From Actinomycetes bacterium (lineage in GTDB: Bacteria; Actinomycetota; Acidimicrobiia; IMCC26256; PALSA-610): a stretch of DNA of 44,060 nucleotides. The translations under genes and the position numbers were made by a program. Below the pieces are notes generated by a model. The model was not told where the DNA came from. It saw only the letters and a list, made by a program, of their open reading frames with translations, and searched no databases. Shown here piece by piece: positions 29,103-40,183 of the stretch; the stretch's first letter is position 1, and the number at the start of each line of letters is the position of its first letter. The stretch lies in NCBI GenBank assembly GCA_025463875.1, contig JAODBI010000102.1:1-44060 (forward strand), written 5' to 3'.

Positions 29103-29810
29103 TCAGCCCGCCATGCGCTGTTCGAGCGCGTCGAGCCGGCGCGCAATGTCGGCCAGGACCGCCGCGGTGTCGTTGGTCGCGCCCAGCACCTCGCGCGCGT
29201 GCACGAAACCGGTGAGCGCGGCGACGACCGCGCGCTTGGTCGCTCGCATCTCGACGCCCATCCGGCGGAGCACCTTGCTCGCGAGTCCGTCTTCGGTCGC
29301 GAGCAGACCGAGCAGGAGGTGCTCGCAACCGATGTAGTTGTGACCGAGGCCGAGTGCTTCGCGCGCCGCCAACTCGAGACTCGACTTCAGGAGCGGAGTG
29401 AAGGGCAGGTTGTCGCCTCCCGGTTCGGTCGGTGGCCCCATCGAGGCGACGAGCTCGGCGCGGAGGTCGTCGATCTCGATGTCGAGCGCCGACAGCACTT
29501 TGCGCGCGAGGTTCCCACCCTCGTCGAGCGTCCCGAGCAACAGATGCTCCGTACCGATGTAGTTGTGGGGCGTGTCCTTCGCCGCCCTTTCGGCGAGGAC
29601 CACGGCGTGGCGCGCCCGCGGGGTGAACCGCGAGAACGGGCCGGAGGCGACCGCACCGGCCGCGACGGTCGGCGCATCGGCCGAGCGCAGCGCGGCCACG
29701 CCTCGCACCGCTCGTTCGAGCGCGGCCTGGCAGATCGCGGAGACGGGCACCTGGGCGTCGCGGACCGCGGCGGCCAGCTCGTCCGGCAGGTAGACGTTGA
29801 TCTTCGGCAT
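29103..29810 (-). CDS. Ribbon-helix-helix-like N-terminus fused to two Clp_N repeats, no AAA+ domain (ClpC2-like?)
   Basis: MPKINVYLPDELAAAVRDAQVPVSAICQAALERAV (RHH-like), then FTPRARHAVVLAERAAKDTPHNYIGTEHLLLGTL and FTPLLKSSLELAAREALGLGHNYIGCEHLLLGLL (two Clp_N repeats). The protein ends without Walker motifs. Confidence 0.85.
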   Translation of the reverse strand: MPKINVYLPDELAAAVRDAQVPVSAICQAALERAVRGVAALRSADAPTVAAGAVASGPFSRFTPRARHAVVLAERAAKDTPHNYIGTEHLLLGTLDEGGNLARKVLSALDIEIDDLRAELVASMGPPTEPGGDNLPFTPLLKSSLELAAREALGLGHNYIGCEHLLLGLLATEDGLASKVLRRMGVEMRATKRAVVAALTGFVHAREVLGATNDTAAVLADIARRLDALEQRMAG

Positions 29811-29823
29811 CGCGCACCTCGAA

Positions 29824-29856
29824 GGGGTTATAGAGGGGTTATGTAGGAGGTATAAA
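29824..29856. promoter_or_regulatory. Three imperfect 11-bp direct repeats upstream of the RHH-Clp_N gene, candidate operator
   Basis: ggggttataga / ggggttatgta / ggaggtataaa, 14 bp upstream of the ATG (29808-29810). The last unit overlaps an inverted repeat, gaggt-ataa-acctc. Confidence 0.55.
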
Positions 29857-29972
29857 CCTCTCTCCGGGACTCGTCAAGCGCCTCCCACCTGCGCCGCGCC
29901 CGCAGGCTGCGTGACTCCGGCCCGATGCGTGTATACGGTCGTGATCCTCGCCAAAGGCCCATGGAGGACGTC

Positions 29973-31247
29973 ATGCGTACCTGGCTCTCGATGGCGCGTC
30001 GGTCGGTCGCGTCAGCCGCTGCGGTGGTCGGCGTCGGCGTCGCGCTGGCGATTCCGGCCGTGACCGCGACCGCGCCGACTGCCCACGCGGCTCTCGCACC
30101 GGTCGTCGGCTGCGGCTTCCACTTCGGGCCGATCTCGGAGCAGGGAGCGGCCGGGACCGAGTTCCTGTCGGTGATCGTGCGACCCGTCAACCCCGCGCAA
30201 CGGTGCACGAAGGCCATCACGTTCACGGCGACCGCGACGCCTTCGAGCACGGCGACGCGCTACACGAGCATCGACAACAACCCGATCACCGCGAGTCAGA
30301 CGGTTTCGTTCGCCCCCGGCCGGCTTCCGCCGCTACTGACGATCGCGTGGCAGGGATTCCATTGCGCCGACCCCGCCGTTCCCGGCGTGCTCACCTTCGC
30401 GGCCGGCGGGCAATCGGCGTCGACGGGGATCACGCCGAGCAGCTGCTTCGCCGCGACGGGCGGCGCGCATTCGAACTTCGCGTCGTTCCCGACTCCACCA
30501 GCGCCGAGCGCGGTGGGCATCGCCCGGACCCCGAGCGATCACGGCTATCGCACCGTCACGCAGACCGGCGCGCTGACGCACGAAGGTGACGCCACCGCGT
30601 TCACGGCGGCTCCGTCGCACGCGCCGGTCGTCGGCATCGCGTCCACTCCGACCGGAAACGGCACGTGGGTGGTCGCCAACGATGGTGGAGTGTTCGCGTA
30701 CGGGAACGCGACGTTCTTCGGCTCGCTGGGAGCGATACATCTCAACCAGCCGGTGGTCGGCATGGCTCCGACTCCCGGCGGCCATGGCTACTGGTTGGCC
30801 GCGTCTGACGGCGGCGTGTTCTCGTTCGGCGACGCCGCATTCCACGGCTCACTCGGCGCGATCCATCTGAACGCGCCCGTCGTCGGCATTGCCGCCACAC
30901 CGAGCGGGCACGGCTATTGGCTCACCGCATCCGACGGCGGGGTATTCGCATTCGGCGATGCCACCTTTGCCGGATCACTCGGGAGCGTGCTGCTCAACGC
31001 ACCGATCGTCGGCATCACCGCGGGTCCGCACGGCGGCTATTGGCTCGTCGGCTCCGACGGGAGCGTCTTCGCGTTCGGCGGCGTGCCGTTCCGGGGATCC
31101 CTCGGTGGTGCGCAGCTGAACGCACCCGTCTCGGGGATGACCGCGACCTCGACCGGCAACGGCTACTGGCTGGTCGGCGCGGACAACGGGATCTTCGCGT
31201 TCGGTGACGCCCACTTCTTCGGATCGATGCCGATCTTCTCTCCCTGA
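29973..31247 (+). CDS. Secreted protein with six C-terminal propeller-like repeats
   Basis: Signal-like MRTWLSMARRSVASAAAVVGVGVALAIPAVTATAPTAHA; repeats GYWLAASDGGVFSFGDAAFHGSLGAIHLNAPVVGIAATPSGH. Confidence 0.85.
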   Translation: MRTWLSMARRSVASAAAVVGVGVALAIPAVTATAPTAHAALAPVVGCGFHFGPISEQGAAGTEFLSVIVRPVNPAQRCTKAITFTATATPSSTATRYTSIDNNPITASQTVSFAPGRLPPLLTIAWQGFHCADPAVPGVLTFAAGGQSASTGITPSSCFAATGGAHSNFASFPTPPAPSAVGIARTPSDHGYRTVTQTGALTHEGDATAFTAAPSHAPVVGIASTPTGNGTWVVANDGGVFAYGNATFFGSLGAIHLNQPVVGMAPTPGGHGYWLAASDGGVFSFGDAAFHGSLGAIHLNAPVVGIAATPSGHGYWLTASDGGVFAFGDATFAGSLGSVLLNAPIVGITAGPHGGYWLVGSDGSVFAFGGVPFRGSLGGAQLNAPVSGMTATSTGNGYWLVGADNGIFAFGDAHFFGSMPIFSP

Positions 31248-31263
31248 CATCCTTTGCCTGAGA

Positions 31264-32403
31264 TCAAGGCGCGCGCGGCAGCACGTGCCGGCTGAAGAAC
31301 TTCCACATCTCCTCGTTCGCGTCGATGAGCGTGGTGCCGCGCCCGACGCCGTCGAGGACCCAGGTCTCCTTTGGGCCGGTGTTGAACGGTGCGCCCGGCC
31401 ACACGTGACCGGAGCCGGTCAGCTGCCACAACGCGACCTGCGCGCCTCCCTTGCAACCGGTGTACGTCACCAGCGTGGCGGTCAGCCCTTCCGACGTTCC
31501 CGTGCCCGTGATCGTCTTGTCCGGGTGCGGGGTCGTGTCGCAACCGTCGGCCTTGACCCACTGCTGGACGCCGGCGATCACCGAGTAACGCAGCTTGGGG
31601 TCGCTGTTCTGCACGCCTTCGTAGCGCGCGATCGGGTCGTCGACGCTGTGGAGCTCCATCGTCGGGACCGGTTGCGTCGGCGCAATCCCCAGCTGTTCGA
31701 CCTGGCCCGCGACCGACGCGACCGCGGCGATGTACGTCGACGCCTGCGCGGCCATCGCGTACGCCATCATGCCGCCGTTCGACATCCCCGTGACGTACAC
31801 ACGACGGAGGTCGACGGGCGTCCGCGTGGCGACGTTGGAGATCACCGCGAGGAGGAAGTCGACGTCGTCGACGTGCTTGTCGACCGGGAGTCCGCAACAT
31901 GCACCGGCGTTGAAGCCGTACTGCGCCTGCTTGGCGACGGGATCCGGGTCGAGCTTCGTCGCGATGCGCGTGCCGTCGGGATACGCGACGAGGTAGCCGT
32001 GCTTGTCGGCCGACGCGTCCATCCCCGACTGCGCTTCCTGCAACAGCGCGTTCTGGGTCGCGCCGTGCAGGTTCAACACGAGCGGAAGGGCCTTGCCGCC
32101 GGCCGCGGCGGGCGGTACGTGCAAGCGGTAGCTGCGCTTGAGGCCGCCGGACGTCAGCGAGAACACGTAGGTGGTCGTGCTCGGCGCCAACGGAGTCGCC
32201 GCGCGCTTGAAGGCGACCGTCGTCGGCACCGGAGTCGGTCCCGTGGTCGACGTCGATGCGACCGAGGCGGACGAAGACGAGGTCGACCCGTTTCCGGCAC
32301 CTGATTTCGCCGACCCCGAGCTCGAGCACGCGGCGAGCGCGCCGACGGCGACCACGACAACGACAACGACGACAGATACCGCGGCCCTACGCATCATCCG
32401 CAT
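31264..32403 (-). CDS. LpqC/PHB-depolymerase-type esterase lipoprotein
   Basis: MRMMRRAAVSVVVVVVVVAVGALAACSSS lipobox; LPLVLNLHGATQN; RRVYVTGMSNGGMMAYAMA; GSGHVWPG. Confidence 0.85.
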   Translation of the reverse strand: MRMMRRAAVSVVVVVVVVAVGALAACSSSGSAKSGAGNGSTSSSSASVASTSTTGPTPVPTTVAFKRAATPLAPSTTTYVFSLTSGGLKRSYRLHVPPAAAGGKALPLVLNLHGATQNALLQEAQSGMDASADKHGYLVAYPDGTRIATKLDPDPVAKQAQYGFNAGACCGLPVDKHVDDVDFLLAVISNVATRTPVDLRRVYVTGMSNGGMMAYAMAAQASTYIAAVASVAGQVEQLGIAPTQPVPTMELHSVDDPIARYEGVQNSDPKLRYSVIAGVQQWVKADGCDTTPHPDKTITGTGTSEGLTATLVTYTGCKGGAQVALWQLTGSGHVWPGAPFNTGPKETWVLDGVGRGTTLIDANEEMWKFFSRHVLPRAP

Positions 32404-32465
32404 CCTCGCCGACGTCCTCGCCCGTAGGCGAGTCGCCCGCGACACCGACGCGGCGGCGCCCGACG

Positions 32466-32651
32466 TCAGTCGTCGTCGTCTTCCTTTTCGTCGGCGTCCC
32501 AAGCCTCGTTGCGCGCCTCGACGGTCTGCTTCCAGTTCTCGGCCGCTTCCCGCGACGGGTAGGGACCGAGGCGTCGCGACGGCGGGCACGGGTCGTCTTC
32601 GGTCACCGCCGTGTTGTGCTCGAGGCACCAGTACCACTGTTGTTCATCCAT
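32466..32651 (-). CDS. Small conserved-type actinobacterial hypothetical protein
   Basis: MDEQQWYWCLEHNTAVTEDDPCPPSRRLGPYPSREAAENWKQTVEARNEAWDADEKEDDDD, with a WYxCLxH...LGPYPSREAAE pattern. Confidence 0.7.
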   Translation of the reverse strand: MDEQQWYWCLEHNTAVTEDDPCPPSRRLGPYPSREAAENWKQTVEARNEAWDADEKEDDDD

Positions 32652-32720
32652 CAGGGAGGCCCTTACCCGCCGCCGCCGCGATCCGCACCTGGCGGAGATA
32701 GCGATCGAGCGGGGCGGTGA

Positions 32721-32876
32721 CACCTTTGCACCCGCGCCGAGGTCACGCTGGCTCCGACCGCGGACGGCACGCACGTCGTCTGGGGCGCCGAGTGGGACCG
32801 AGCGCTGCTCGGCCGCGCGGTGCACTGGAAGTTGCGCACGCTCTATCCCGAAGTCACGACGAGCTCGGTTACGTGA
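32721..32876 (+). pseudogene. C-terminal gene remnant, possibly SRPBCC/polyketide-cyclase-like
   Basis: In-frame EVTLAPTADGTHVVWGAEWDRALLGRAVHWKLRTLYPEVTTSSVT* without an upstream start; preceded by an in-frame stop at 32718-32720. Confidence 0.4.
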
Positions 32877-32885
32877 CGAGTTCGG

Positions 32886-32902
<17 letters not shown>
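32858..32902. repeat. 17-bp tandem repeat (2.6 copies) spanning the clpB stop codon
   Basis: gacgagctcggttacgt / gacgagttcggttacgt / gacgagctcgg. Confidence 0.85.
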
Positions 32903-34484
<1,582 letters not shown>

Positions 34485-35468
34485 CTACTCGATGTACTTG
34501 CGGTACTCGTCGAGTGTGGTCGCGCCGATGAGGCGCAGCTCACCGCGCGCGAGCATCGGCTTGATCATGTTGCCCGCATCGACCGCGCCTTCGGCACCAC
34601 CCGCGCCGACGATCGTGTGGATCTCGTCGATGAAAGTGACGACTTCGCCGCCGGTGTCGGCGATCTCCTTCAGCACCGCCTTGAAGCGCTCCTCGAACTC
34701 GCCGCGGTACTTCGTGCCCGCGACCATCGTTCCCACGTCGAGGGCGATGACGCGCTTGTTGCGCAGACCCTCGGGCACGTCGCCTTCGACGATGCGGCGC
34801 GCCAGACCCTCGACGATCGCGGTCTTCCCGACCCCGGGTTCACCGATGAGCACGGGGTTGTTCTTCGTGCGACGCGACAACACCTGGATGATGCGACGGA
34901 TCTCCTCGTCGCGTCCGATGACGGGATCGATCTTTCCCTGGCGCGCGGCCTCCGTGAGATCGCGGCCGTACTTCTCGAGCGCCTGGTACTGCTCTTCGGG
35001 ATTGTCGCTCGTGACGCGATGCGACCCGCGCACCTGCCGGAGCGCCTCCAGCACGGCATCGTGATCGACGCCCGCGCCCCGCAACAGATCGCCGACTCCG
35101 CCGGGCACCTCGCACATCGCGAGGAGAATGTGCTCGGTCGAGAGATAGTCGTCGCCGAGTGCGACGCGCTCGGCGTCGGCGTTCTCCAGCACCCGGATGG
35201 TGCTCGCGCCGAACTGCGCGTCGCGCACCGTCGCCCCGCTCACCCGAGGGAGCCTCACCAGCGCCTCGTCGACGCGCCGGCGTACGTCGCCCACGTCGAT
35301 GCCGATCTGACCGAGGACACCCGAGACGATGCCCTCGCTCTGGTCGAGCAACGCGCGCAGCAGGTGTTCGGGCGCGATCTCGGTGTTGCCGGCGTCGCGA
35401 CCGAGCGCCTGCGCGGCCTGGAGCGCCTCACTCGTCTTGCGTGTGAACTTGTTCGGGTCGATAGCCAT
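34485..35468 (-). CDS. clpB: ClpB N-terminal part (N domain and most of NBD1), ending at an in-frame TAG
   Basis: [23 protein letters not shown]...; [47 protein letters not shown] (TAG = complement of 34485-34487). Confidence 0.9.
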   Translation of the reverse strand: MAIDPNKFTRKTSEALQAAQALGRDAGNTEIAPEHLLRALLDQSEGIVSGVLGQIGIDVGDVRRRVDEALVRLPRVSGATVRDAQFGASTIRVLENADAERVALGDDYLSTEHILLAMCEVPGGVGDLLRGAGVDHDAVLEALRQVRGSHRVTSDNPEEQYQALEKYGRDLTEAARQGKIDPVIGRDEEIRRIIQVLSRRTKNNPVLIGEPGVGKTAIVEGLARRIVEGDVPEGLRNKRVIALDVGTMVAGTKYRGEFEERFKAVLKEIADTGGEVVTFIDEIHTIVGAGGAEGAVDAGNMIKPMLARGELRLIGATTLDEYRKYIE

Positions 35469-35530
35469 CGTTGTGTCTCTTCTCTTCTCGTACTGCTCTT
35501 GCCGGCTGCCCTTCCCTTGCCGGTCGCCGG

Positions 35531-35926
35531 CTAGCGGCGGTGCTCGAACCGGGCGACGACCGCGCTGCGGACGGGGACGAGCTCGTGGCGATACTGGCGG
35601 TGCGCGGCCTCGACCCGCTGTTCGGCCTCGCGCTGCAAGTCGTCGAGGCGCGCCTCGAGCTCGGCGATGCGCTCACGTGCCGCACCGAGCTCGTCCTCGA
35701 GGGCGAGGATGCGCTGCACTCCCGCCAGCGACACACCGTCGTTCGTCAGCTCCTGGATCCGTTGCAGCAGCGCGATGTCGTGATTCGAGTAGCGGCGACT
35801 ACGACCGGTCGTACGCGCCGGCGAGAGCAATCCCTTGCGCTCGTAGATGCGCAGCGTCTGCGGGTGCACGCCCGCGAGCTCGGCCGCCACCGAGATCATG
35901 TACAACGCCCTCGCGTCACTCTCCAT
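35531..35926 (-). CDS. hspR: HspR heat-shock repressor, MerR family
   Basis: [68 protein letters not shown]; position between dnaJ and clpB. Confidence 0.93.
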   Translation of the reverse strand: MESDARALYMISVAAELAGVHPQTLRIYERKGLLSPARTTGRSRRYSNHDIALLQRIQELTNDGVSLAGVQRILALEDELGAARERIAELEARLDDLQREAEQRVEAAHRQYRHELVPVRSAVVARFEHRR

Positions 35927-37130
35927 CGCGCTTCCTCCGGTCTTGGGCGGCCGCGTCCAGCGCCGCGCGCGGATCGCCGTCGAGCGCGCCCGCGAGCGCA
36001 ACGACTGCGTCGCGCTCGGCGCTCGTCAGGTTGATCGGGATCTGCACGTCGACGGTGACGAGAAGGTCGCCTTCCTTCGCGCCTTTGCCGTTGTCGCCCG
36101 TCCCGCTTCCGTTCTGGGCGACGCCCTTGCCGCGTACGCGCAGCACCTTTCCGCTCGGCGTTCCCGGCGGAATGCGCACCGTCACCTGCGCGTCGAGAGT
36201 GGGCACCTTGATGTCGGCGCCGAGCGCGGCTTCAGGGAACGTGACCGGGAGCCGCAACGTGAGATCGTTGCCGCTGCGCCCGAACAACGCGTGCTCGCGC
36301 ACGTGCACGACGACGAAGAGGTCGCCGGGCGGGCCACCGTTTGCTCCTGCCCCGCCGCGTCCCTTCACGCGGATGCGCTGCGCGTCGGCGACGCCGGCGG
36401 GAATCCGCACCTTGACCTCGCGAGCACGCACTTCGACACCGCTGCCGTTGCACGTCGGGCACGGAGTGGGGATGACCTGTCCCCGCCCACCGCACGTGGG
36501 GCACACCTGGGAGAACGAGAAGGGCCCCTGGTTGTCGGCGATCGTCCCGGCCCCGTGGCACTCGGGGCACGTCTCGGGCATCGTGCCCGGCGCCGCGCCC
36601 GAACCGGCGCAGGTGGAGCACGTCGCGTCGGCACGGAACCGCACCGTCGAAGTGACACCGCGGATCGCGTCCTCGAACTGCAGATGCAACTCGGTCTCGA
36701 GATCGCGACCGCGCTGCGGACCGGTCGCGGTGCGCCCGCGCCGGCGCCCCGCGCCGCCGCCACCGAACAGATCGCCGAAGATGTCACCGAGTCCGCCGCC
36801 GTCGGTGTCGAACCGGAACGTGCGACCCCCGCCGCCACCGCCGAATCCGCCCGGCCCGAACCCGCCGGCACCGTCGGGTCCGACGCCGGACGCGACCATC
36901 TGGCGGACCTCGTCGTACTCGGCGCGCTTGGTCTTGTCGCCGAGCACGTCGTAGGCCGCGGAGATCTCCTTGAAGCGCTCCTCGGCCGCGGCGTTTCCCT
37001 GGTTCGCGTCGGGGTGGTGTTGCTTGGCGAGCTTCTTGTACGCGCGCGACAACTCCTTCTCGGTCGCACTCTGCGGCACACCGAGAACGGCGTAGTAGTC
37101 CTTTTCGAACCACTCTCGCTGGGCGCTCAC
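35916..37130 (-). CDS. dnaJ: Chaperone DnaJ
   Basis: KDYYAVLGVPQSATEKELSRAYKKLAKQHHPDANQG; zinc-finger CSTCAGSGAAPGT, CPECHGAGTI, CPTCGGRGQV, CPTCNGSGVE. GTG start inferred. Confidence 0.95.
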   Translation of the reverse strand: MSAQREWFEKDYYAVLGVPQSATEKELSRAYKKLAKQHHPDANQGNAAAEERFKEISAAYDVLGDKTKRAEYDEVRQMVASGVGPDGAGGFGPGGFGGGGGGRTFRFDTDGGGLGDIFGDLFGGGGAGRRRGRTATGPQRGRDLETELHLQFEDAIRGVTSTVRFRADATCSTCAGSGAAPGTMPETCPECHGAGTIADNQGPFSFSQVCPTCGGRGQVIPTPCPTCNGSGVEVRAREVKVRIPAGVADAQRIRVKGRGGAGANGGPPGDLFVVVHVREHALFGRSGNDLTLRLPVTFPEAALGADIKVPTLDAQVTVRIPPGTPSGKVLRVRGKGVAQNGSGTGDNGKGAKEGDLLVTVDVQIPINLTSAERDAVVALAGALDGDPRAALDAAAQDRRKRDGE

Positions 37131-37657
37131 TCGAGATTCTTCCTCGTCACTTTCACCATCGCGGGACGCAGGACGCGTCCCTTCAACTTCCAACCGGTGC
37201 GCAACACGTCGTCCACATGTGGCTCACCTTCGCCGTCGTCCTGCATCACGGCCTCGTGCTCGTTCGGATCGAACGGTGTTCCCTTGGCCTCGATGCGCTC
37301 GAGCCCGGCGCGCTCCATGACCGACGTCAGCTCGGCGTAGACGAGCTCGATGCCTTTGCGCACCTTGTCGTCGACGTCGCCGCCTTCGAGGTTGCGCACC
37401 GCGAGCTCGAAGCTGTCGAGCACCGGGAGCAGCTGCTCGAGCAATCCCTCCGTCGAACGCTCGACCAGCGCGGTCTGTTCGCGCACGACACGCTTGCGGT
37501 AGTTCTCGAAGTCGGCCTGGAGCCGACGCGTGGTGTCGAGCAGGTCGTCACGCTCGCGTTGCAACGACGCGAGATCGTCCTCGAACTGCGCGGCCTCTTC
37601 GGCACCCGGGTCAGGTGTCTGACCCGGGGCCGTCGTCTCGCGGTGCGCGTCCGTCAT
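37127..37657 (-). CDS. grpE: Nucleotide exchange factor GrpE
   Basis: LQADFENYRKRVVREQ; LLPVLDSFELAVRNL; GTPFDPNEHEAVM. Confidence 0.95.
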   Translation of the reverse strand: MTDAHRETTAPGQTPDPGAEEAAQFEDDLASLQRERDDLLDTTRRLQADFENYRKRVVREQTALVERSTEGLLEQLLPVLDSFELAVRNLEGGDVDDKVRKGIELVYAELTSVMERAGLERIEAKGTPFDPNEHEAVMQDDGEGEPHVDDVLRTGWKLKGRVLRPAMVKVTRKNLE

Positions 37658-37663
37658 GACGGG

Positions 37664-39511
37664 CTACGCGCTCCGCTGGTCGTCGTCGGCGTCGTCGACG
37701 ATCTCGGCGTCCGCGACCTCGTCGTCCGAGGGCTGCGAATCGCCGCCCGTGGCACCACCGGCCGACTGCTGCGCCTGCACGTTCTGGTACAGCCGCCGCG
37801 TGAAGTCGTTGCTCGCCGCAAGCAGCAGCTCGTGCGCGTGCTTGATCGCCTCGACGTCGGAGCCGGCCAGCGTCTCCTTGAGGTTCTTCAAGGCCACGTC
37901 GATCTTCTCGCGGTCGTCGGCGGGGACCTTGTCGCCCTGCTCCTTCAGGAGGGTTTCCGTCTGCCACGCAAGGGTGTCGGCCGTGTTACGGGTCTCGGCC
38001 TCCTCACGCTTCTTCTTGTCCTCTTCCGCGTGGGCCTCGGCGTCCTTGATCATCTGGTTGATGTCGTCCTTGCCGAGCGCGGTTCCACCCGAGATCACCA
38101 TCGACTGTTCCTTGCTCGTGCCGAGGTCCTTGGCGGAAACGTGCACGATGCCGTTGGCGTCGATGTCGAACGTGACCTCGATCTGCGGTACGCCGCGGGG
38201 CGCGGGCGGCAGACCCATGAGCGTGAACGTGCCCAACTGCTTGTTGCGGTAGGCCATCTCGCTCTCGCCCTGCAGCACCTTGATCTCGACCGAGGGCTGG
38301 CTGTCCTCGGCGGTGGTGAAGACCTGCGAACGCTTCACCGGGATGGTGCTGTTGCGTTCGATGATCTTCTCCATGATCTGACCGCGGGTCTCGATGCCGA
38401 GCGACAGCGGCGTGACGTCGAGTAGGAGGATGTCCTTGACGTCACCCTTCAAGACGCCGGCCTGGATCGATGCACCGGCCGCGACCGCCTCGTCGGGGTT
38501 CACGCCCTTGTGCGGCTCCTTGCCGGTGAGCTGGGTCACCAACTCGGTGACCGCAGGCATACGCGTCGAACCACCGACCAGGATCACGTGGTCGATCTTC
38601 GATTTGTCGAAGCCCGCGTCGCGGATCGCCTGGTCGAACGGACCTCGGCACGCTTCGAGCAGGTCCTTCGTCATCTCCTGGAAGCGGGCCCGGGTGAGGG
38701 TCAGCTCGAGGTGCAACGGACCGTCGCTCGTCGCGGTGACGAACGGCAGGTTGATCGTCGTCTCCTGCAACGTGCTGAGCTCGATCTTCGCCTTCTCGGC
38801 CGCTTCCTTCAGGCGCTGGGCGGCCATCTTGTCGATGCCGAGGTCGACGCCGTGCGAGTTCTTGAACTCGCTGACCATCCAGTCGATGACCTTCTGGTCC
38901 CAGTCGTCGCCACCGAGGTGCGTGTTCCCGGACGTGCTCTTGACCTCGAACACACCGTCGCCGATCTCGAGCACCGACACGTCGAACGTGCCACCGCCAA
39001 GGTCGAAGACGAGGATCGTCTGGTCACTGCCTTCCTTGTCGAGGCCGTACGCGAGCGCGGCCGCGGTCGGCTCGTTGATGATGCGCAGCACGTCGAGGCC
39101 TGCGATCTCGCCGGCTTCCTTGGTGGCCTGGCGCTGCGCGTCGTCGAAGTACGCGGGGACGGTGATGACGGCCTGGGTGACCGGCGTGCCGAGGTAGCTC
39201 TCGGCGTCGCGCTTCAGCTTCTGCAAGATGCGGGCGCTGATCTCCTGCGAGTTGTACGCCTTCCCGTCGATGTCGACCTTCCAGTCGGTGCCCATGTGGC
39301 GCTTGACGGAACGGATCGTGCGATCGGGGTTGGTGATCGCCTGGCGCTTGGCGACCTCGCCGACCAGCACCTCGCCGGACTTGGAGAACGCGACGACCGA
39401 GGGAGTCGTACGGCTTCCCTCGGCGTTGGGGATGACGACAGGCTCACCGGCCTCGAGCACCGAGACCACTGAGTTGGTAGTGCCGAGGTCGATGCCGACG
39501 GCCTTGGACAT
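37664..39511 (-). CDS. dnaK: Chaperone DnaK
   Basis: [82 protein letters not shown]. Confidence 0.98.
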   Translation of the reverse strand: MSKAVGIDLGTTNSVVSVLEAGEPVVIPNAEGSRTTPSVVAFSKSGEVLVGEVAKRQAITNPDRTIRSVKRHMGTDWKVDIDGKAYNSQEISARILQKLKRDAESYLGTPVTQAVITVPAYFDDAQRQATKEAGEIAGLDVLRIINEPTAAALAYGLDKEGSDQTILVFDLGGGTFDVSVLEIGDGVFEVKSTSGNTHLGGDDWDQKVIDWMVSEFKNSHGVDLGIDKMAAQRLKEAAEKAKIELSTLQETTINLPFVTATSDGPLHLELTLTRARFQEMTKDLLEACRGPFDQAIRDAGFDKSKIDHVILVGGSTRMPAVTELVTQLTGKEPHKGVNPDEAVAAGASIQAGVLKGDVKDILLLDVTPLSLGIETRGQIMEKIIERNSTIPVKRSQVFTTAEDSQPSVEIKVLQGESEMAYRNKQLGTFTLMGLPPAPRGVPQIEVTFDIDANGIVHVSAKDLGTSKEQSMVISGGTALGKDDINQMIKDAEAHAEEDKKKREEAETRNTADTLAWQTETLLKEQGDKVPADDREKIDVALKNLKETLAGSDVEAIKHAHELLLAASNDFTRRLYQNVQAQQSAGGATGGDSQPSDDEVADAEIVDDADDDQRSA

Positions 39512-39695
39512 GGTTTGCCTCCACTGGAGCTGAGGGTTGAGTACGAACGAGGATCATAACTTGACAATGCCGTTGTTAGATTCCCCGGAGGGCGGGAAAT
39601 TCCCGGATCGTGGCCGCCGCGTCACGCTCTGAGCGGGCGTGAGCAGGGAAAGTGCCAGGTGACGCGGACGGCGCGACTGGTTAGATTTCGGGCCC

Positions 39696-40121
39696 ATGGC
39701 CCGTCGCGATGCGTTCATCGACCACTTGCAGCAGGTCCCGCTCTTCGCGGCCTGCTCTCGCAAGGACCTCCAGCTGGTCGCCAGACGGGCGGAAGAGATC
39801 AGGGTTCCGGCGGGCAAGACGCTCATCTCCGAGGGGGAGACGGGGCACGAGTTCTTCGTGATCCTCGAGGGGACGGCCCGGGTGACCCGGCGGGGTCGCA
39901 AGATCACGACCCTCGGGCCCGGTGACGCGTTCGGCGAGCTGGCACTGCTCGAGAAGGCGCCGCGCAACTCGACGATCGTGGCCGACACCGACATGGAGCT
40001 CGTCGTCCTCGGCCAGCGTGAATTCGCCGGCCTCATCGACGAGGTCCCCGGCTTCGCGCGCAAGCTGCTCGCGGGCATGGCTCACCGCTTGCGTGAAGCC
40101 GACGCCCGCAGCGTGAACTAA
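39696..40121 (+). CDS. Cyclic-nucleotide-binding (Crp-like) domain protein
   Basis: LQQVPLFAACSRKDLQLVARRAEEIRVPAGKTLISEGETGHEFFVILEGTARVTRRG; GDAFGELALLEKAPRNSTIVA. No C-terminal HTH is visible. Confidence 0.88.
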   Translation: MARRDAFIDHLQQVPLFAACSRKDLQLVARRAEEIRVPAGKTLISEGETGHEFFVILEGTARVTRRGRKITTLGPGDAFGELALLEKAPRNSTIVADTDMELVVLGQREFAGLIDEVPGFARKLLAGMAHRLREADARSVN

Positions 40122-40183
40122 CCGACTTTCCCGCGTTCCCTCGGATCGATGCGGGTCGGGCAGGGGCTTGTACATTCGCGCTG

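Noticed and set aside
39512-39695. HspR-binding HAIR element or CIRCE upstream of dnaK
   Set aside because: Only a half-site-like ggttgagt at about 39536 was seen; no CTTGAGT-N7-ACTCAAG or TTAGCACTC inverted repeat could be recognised.
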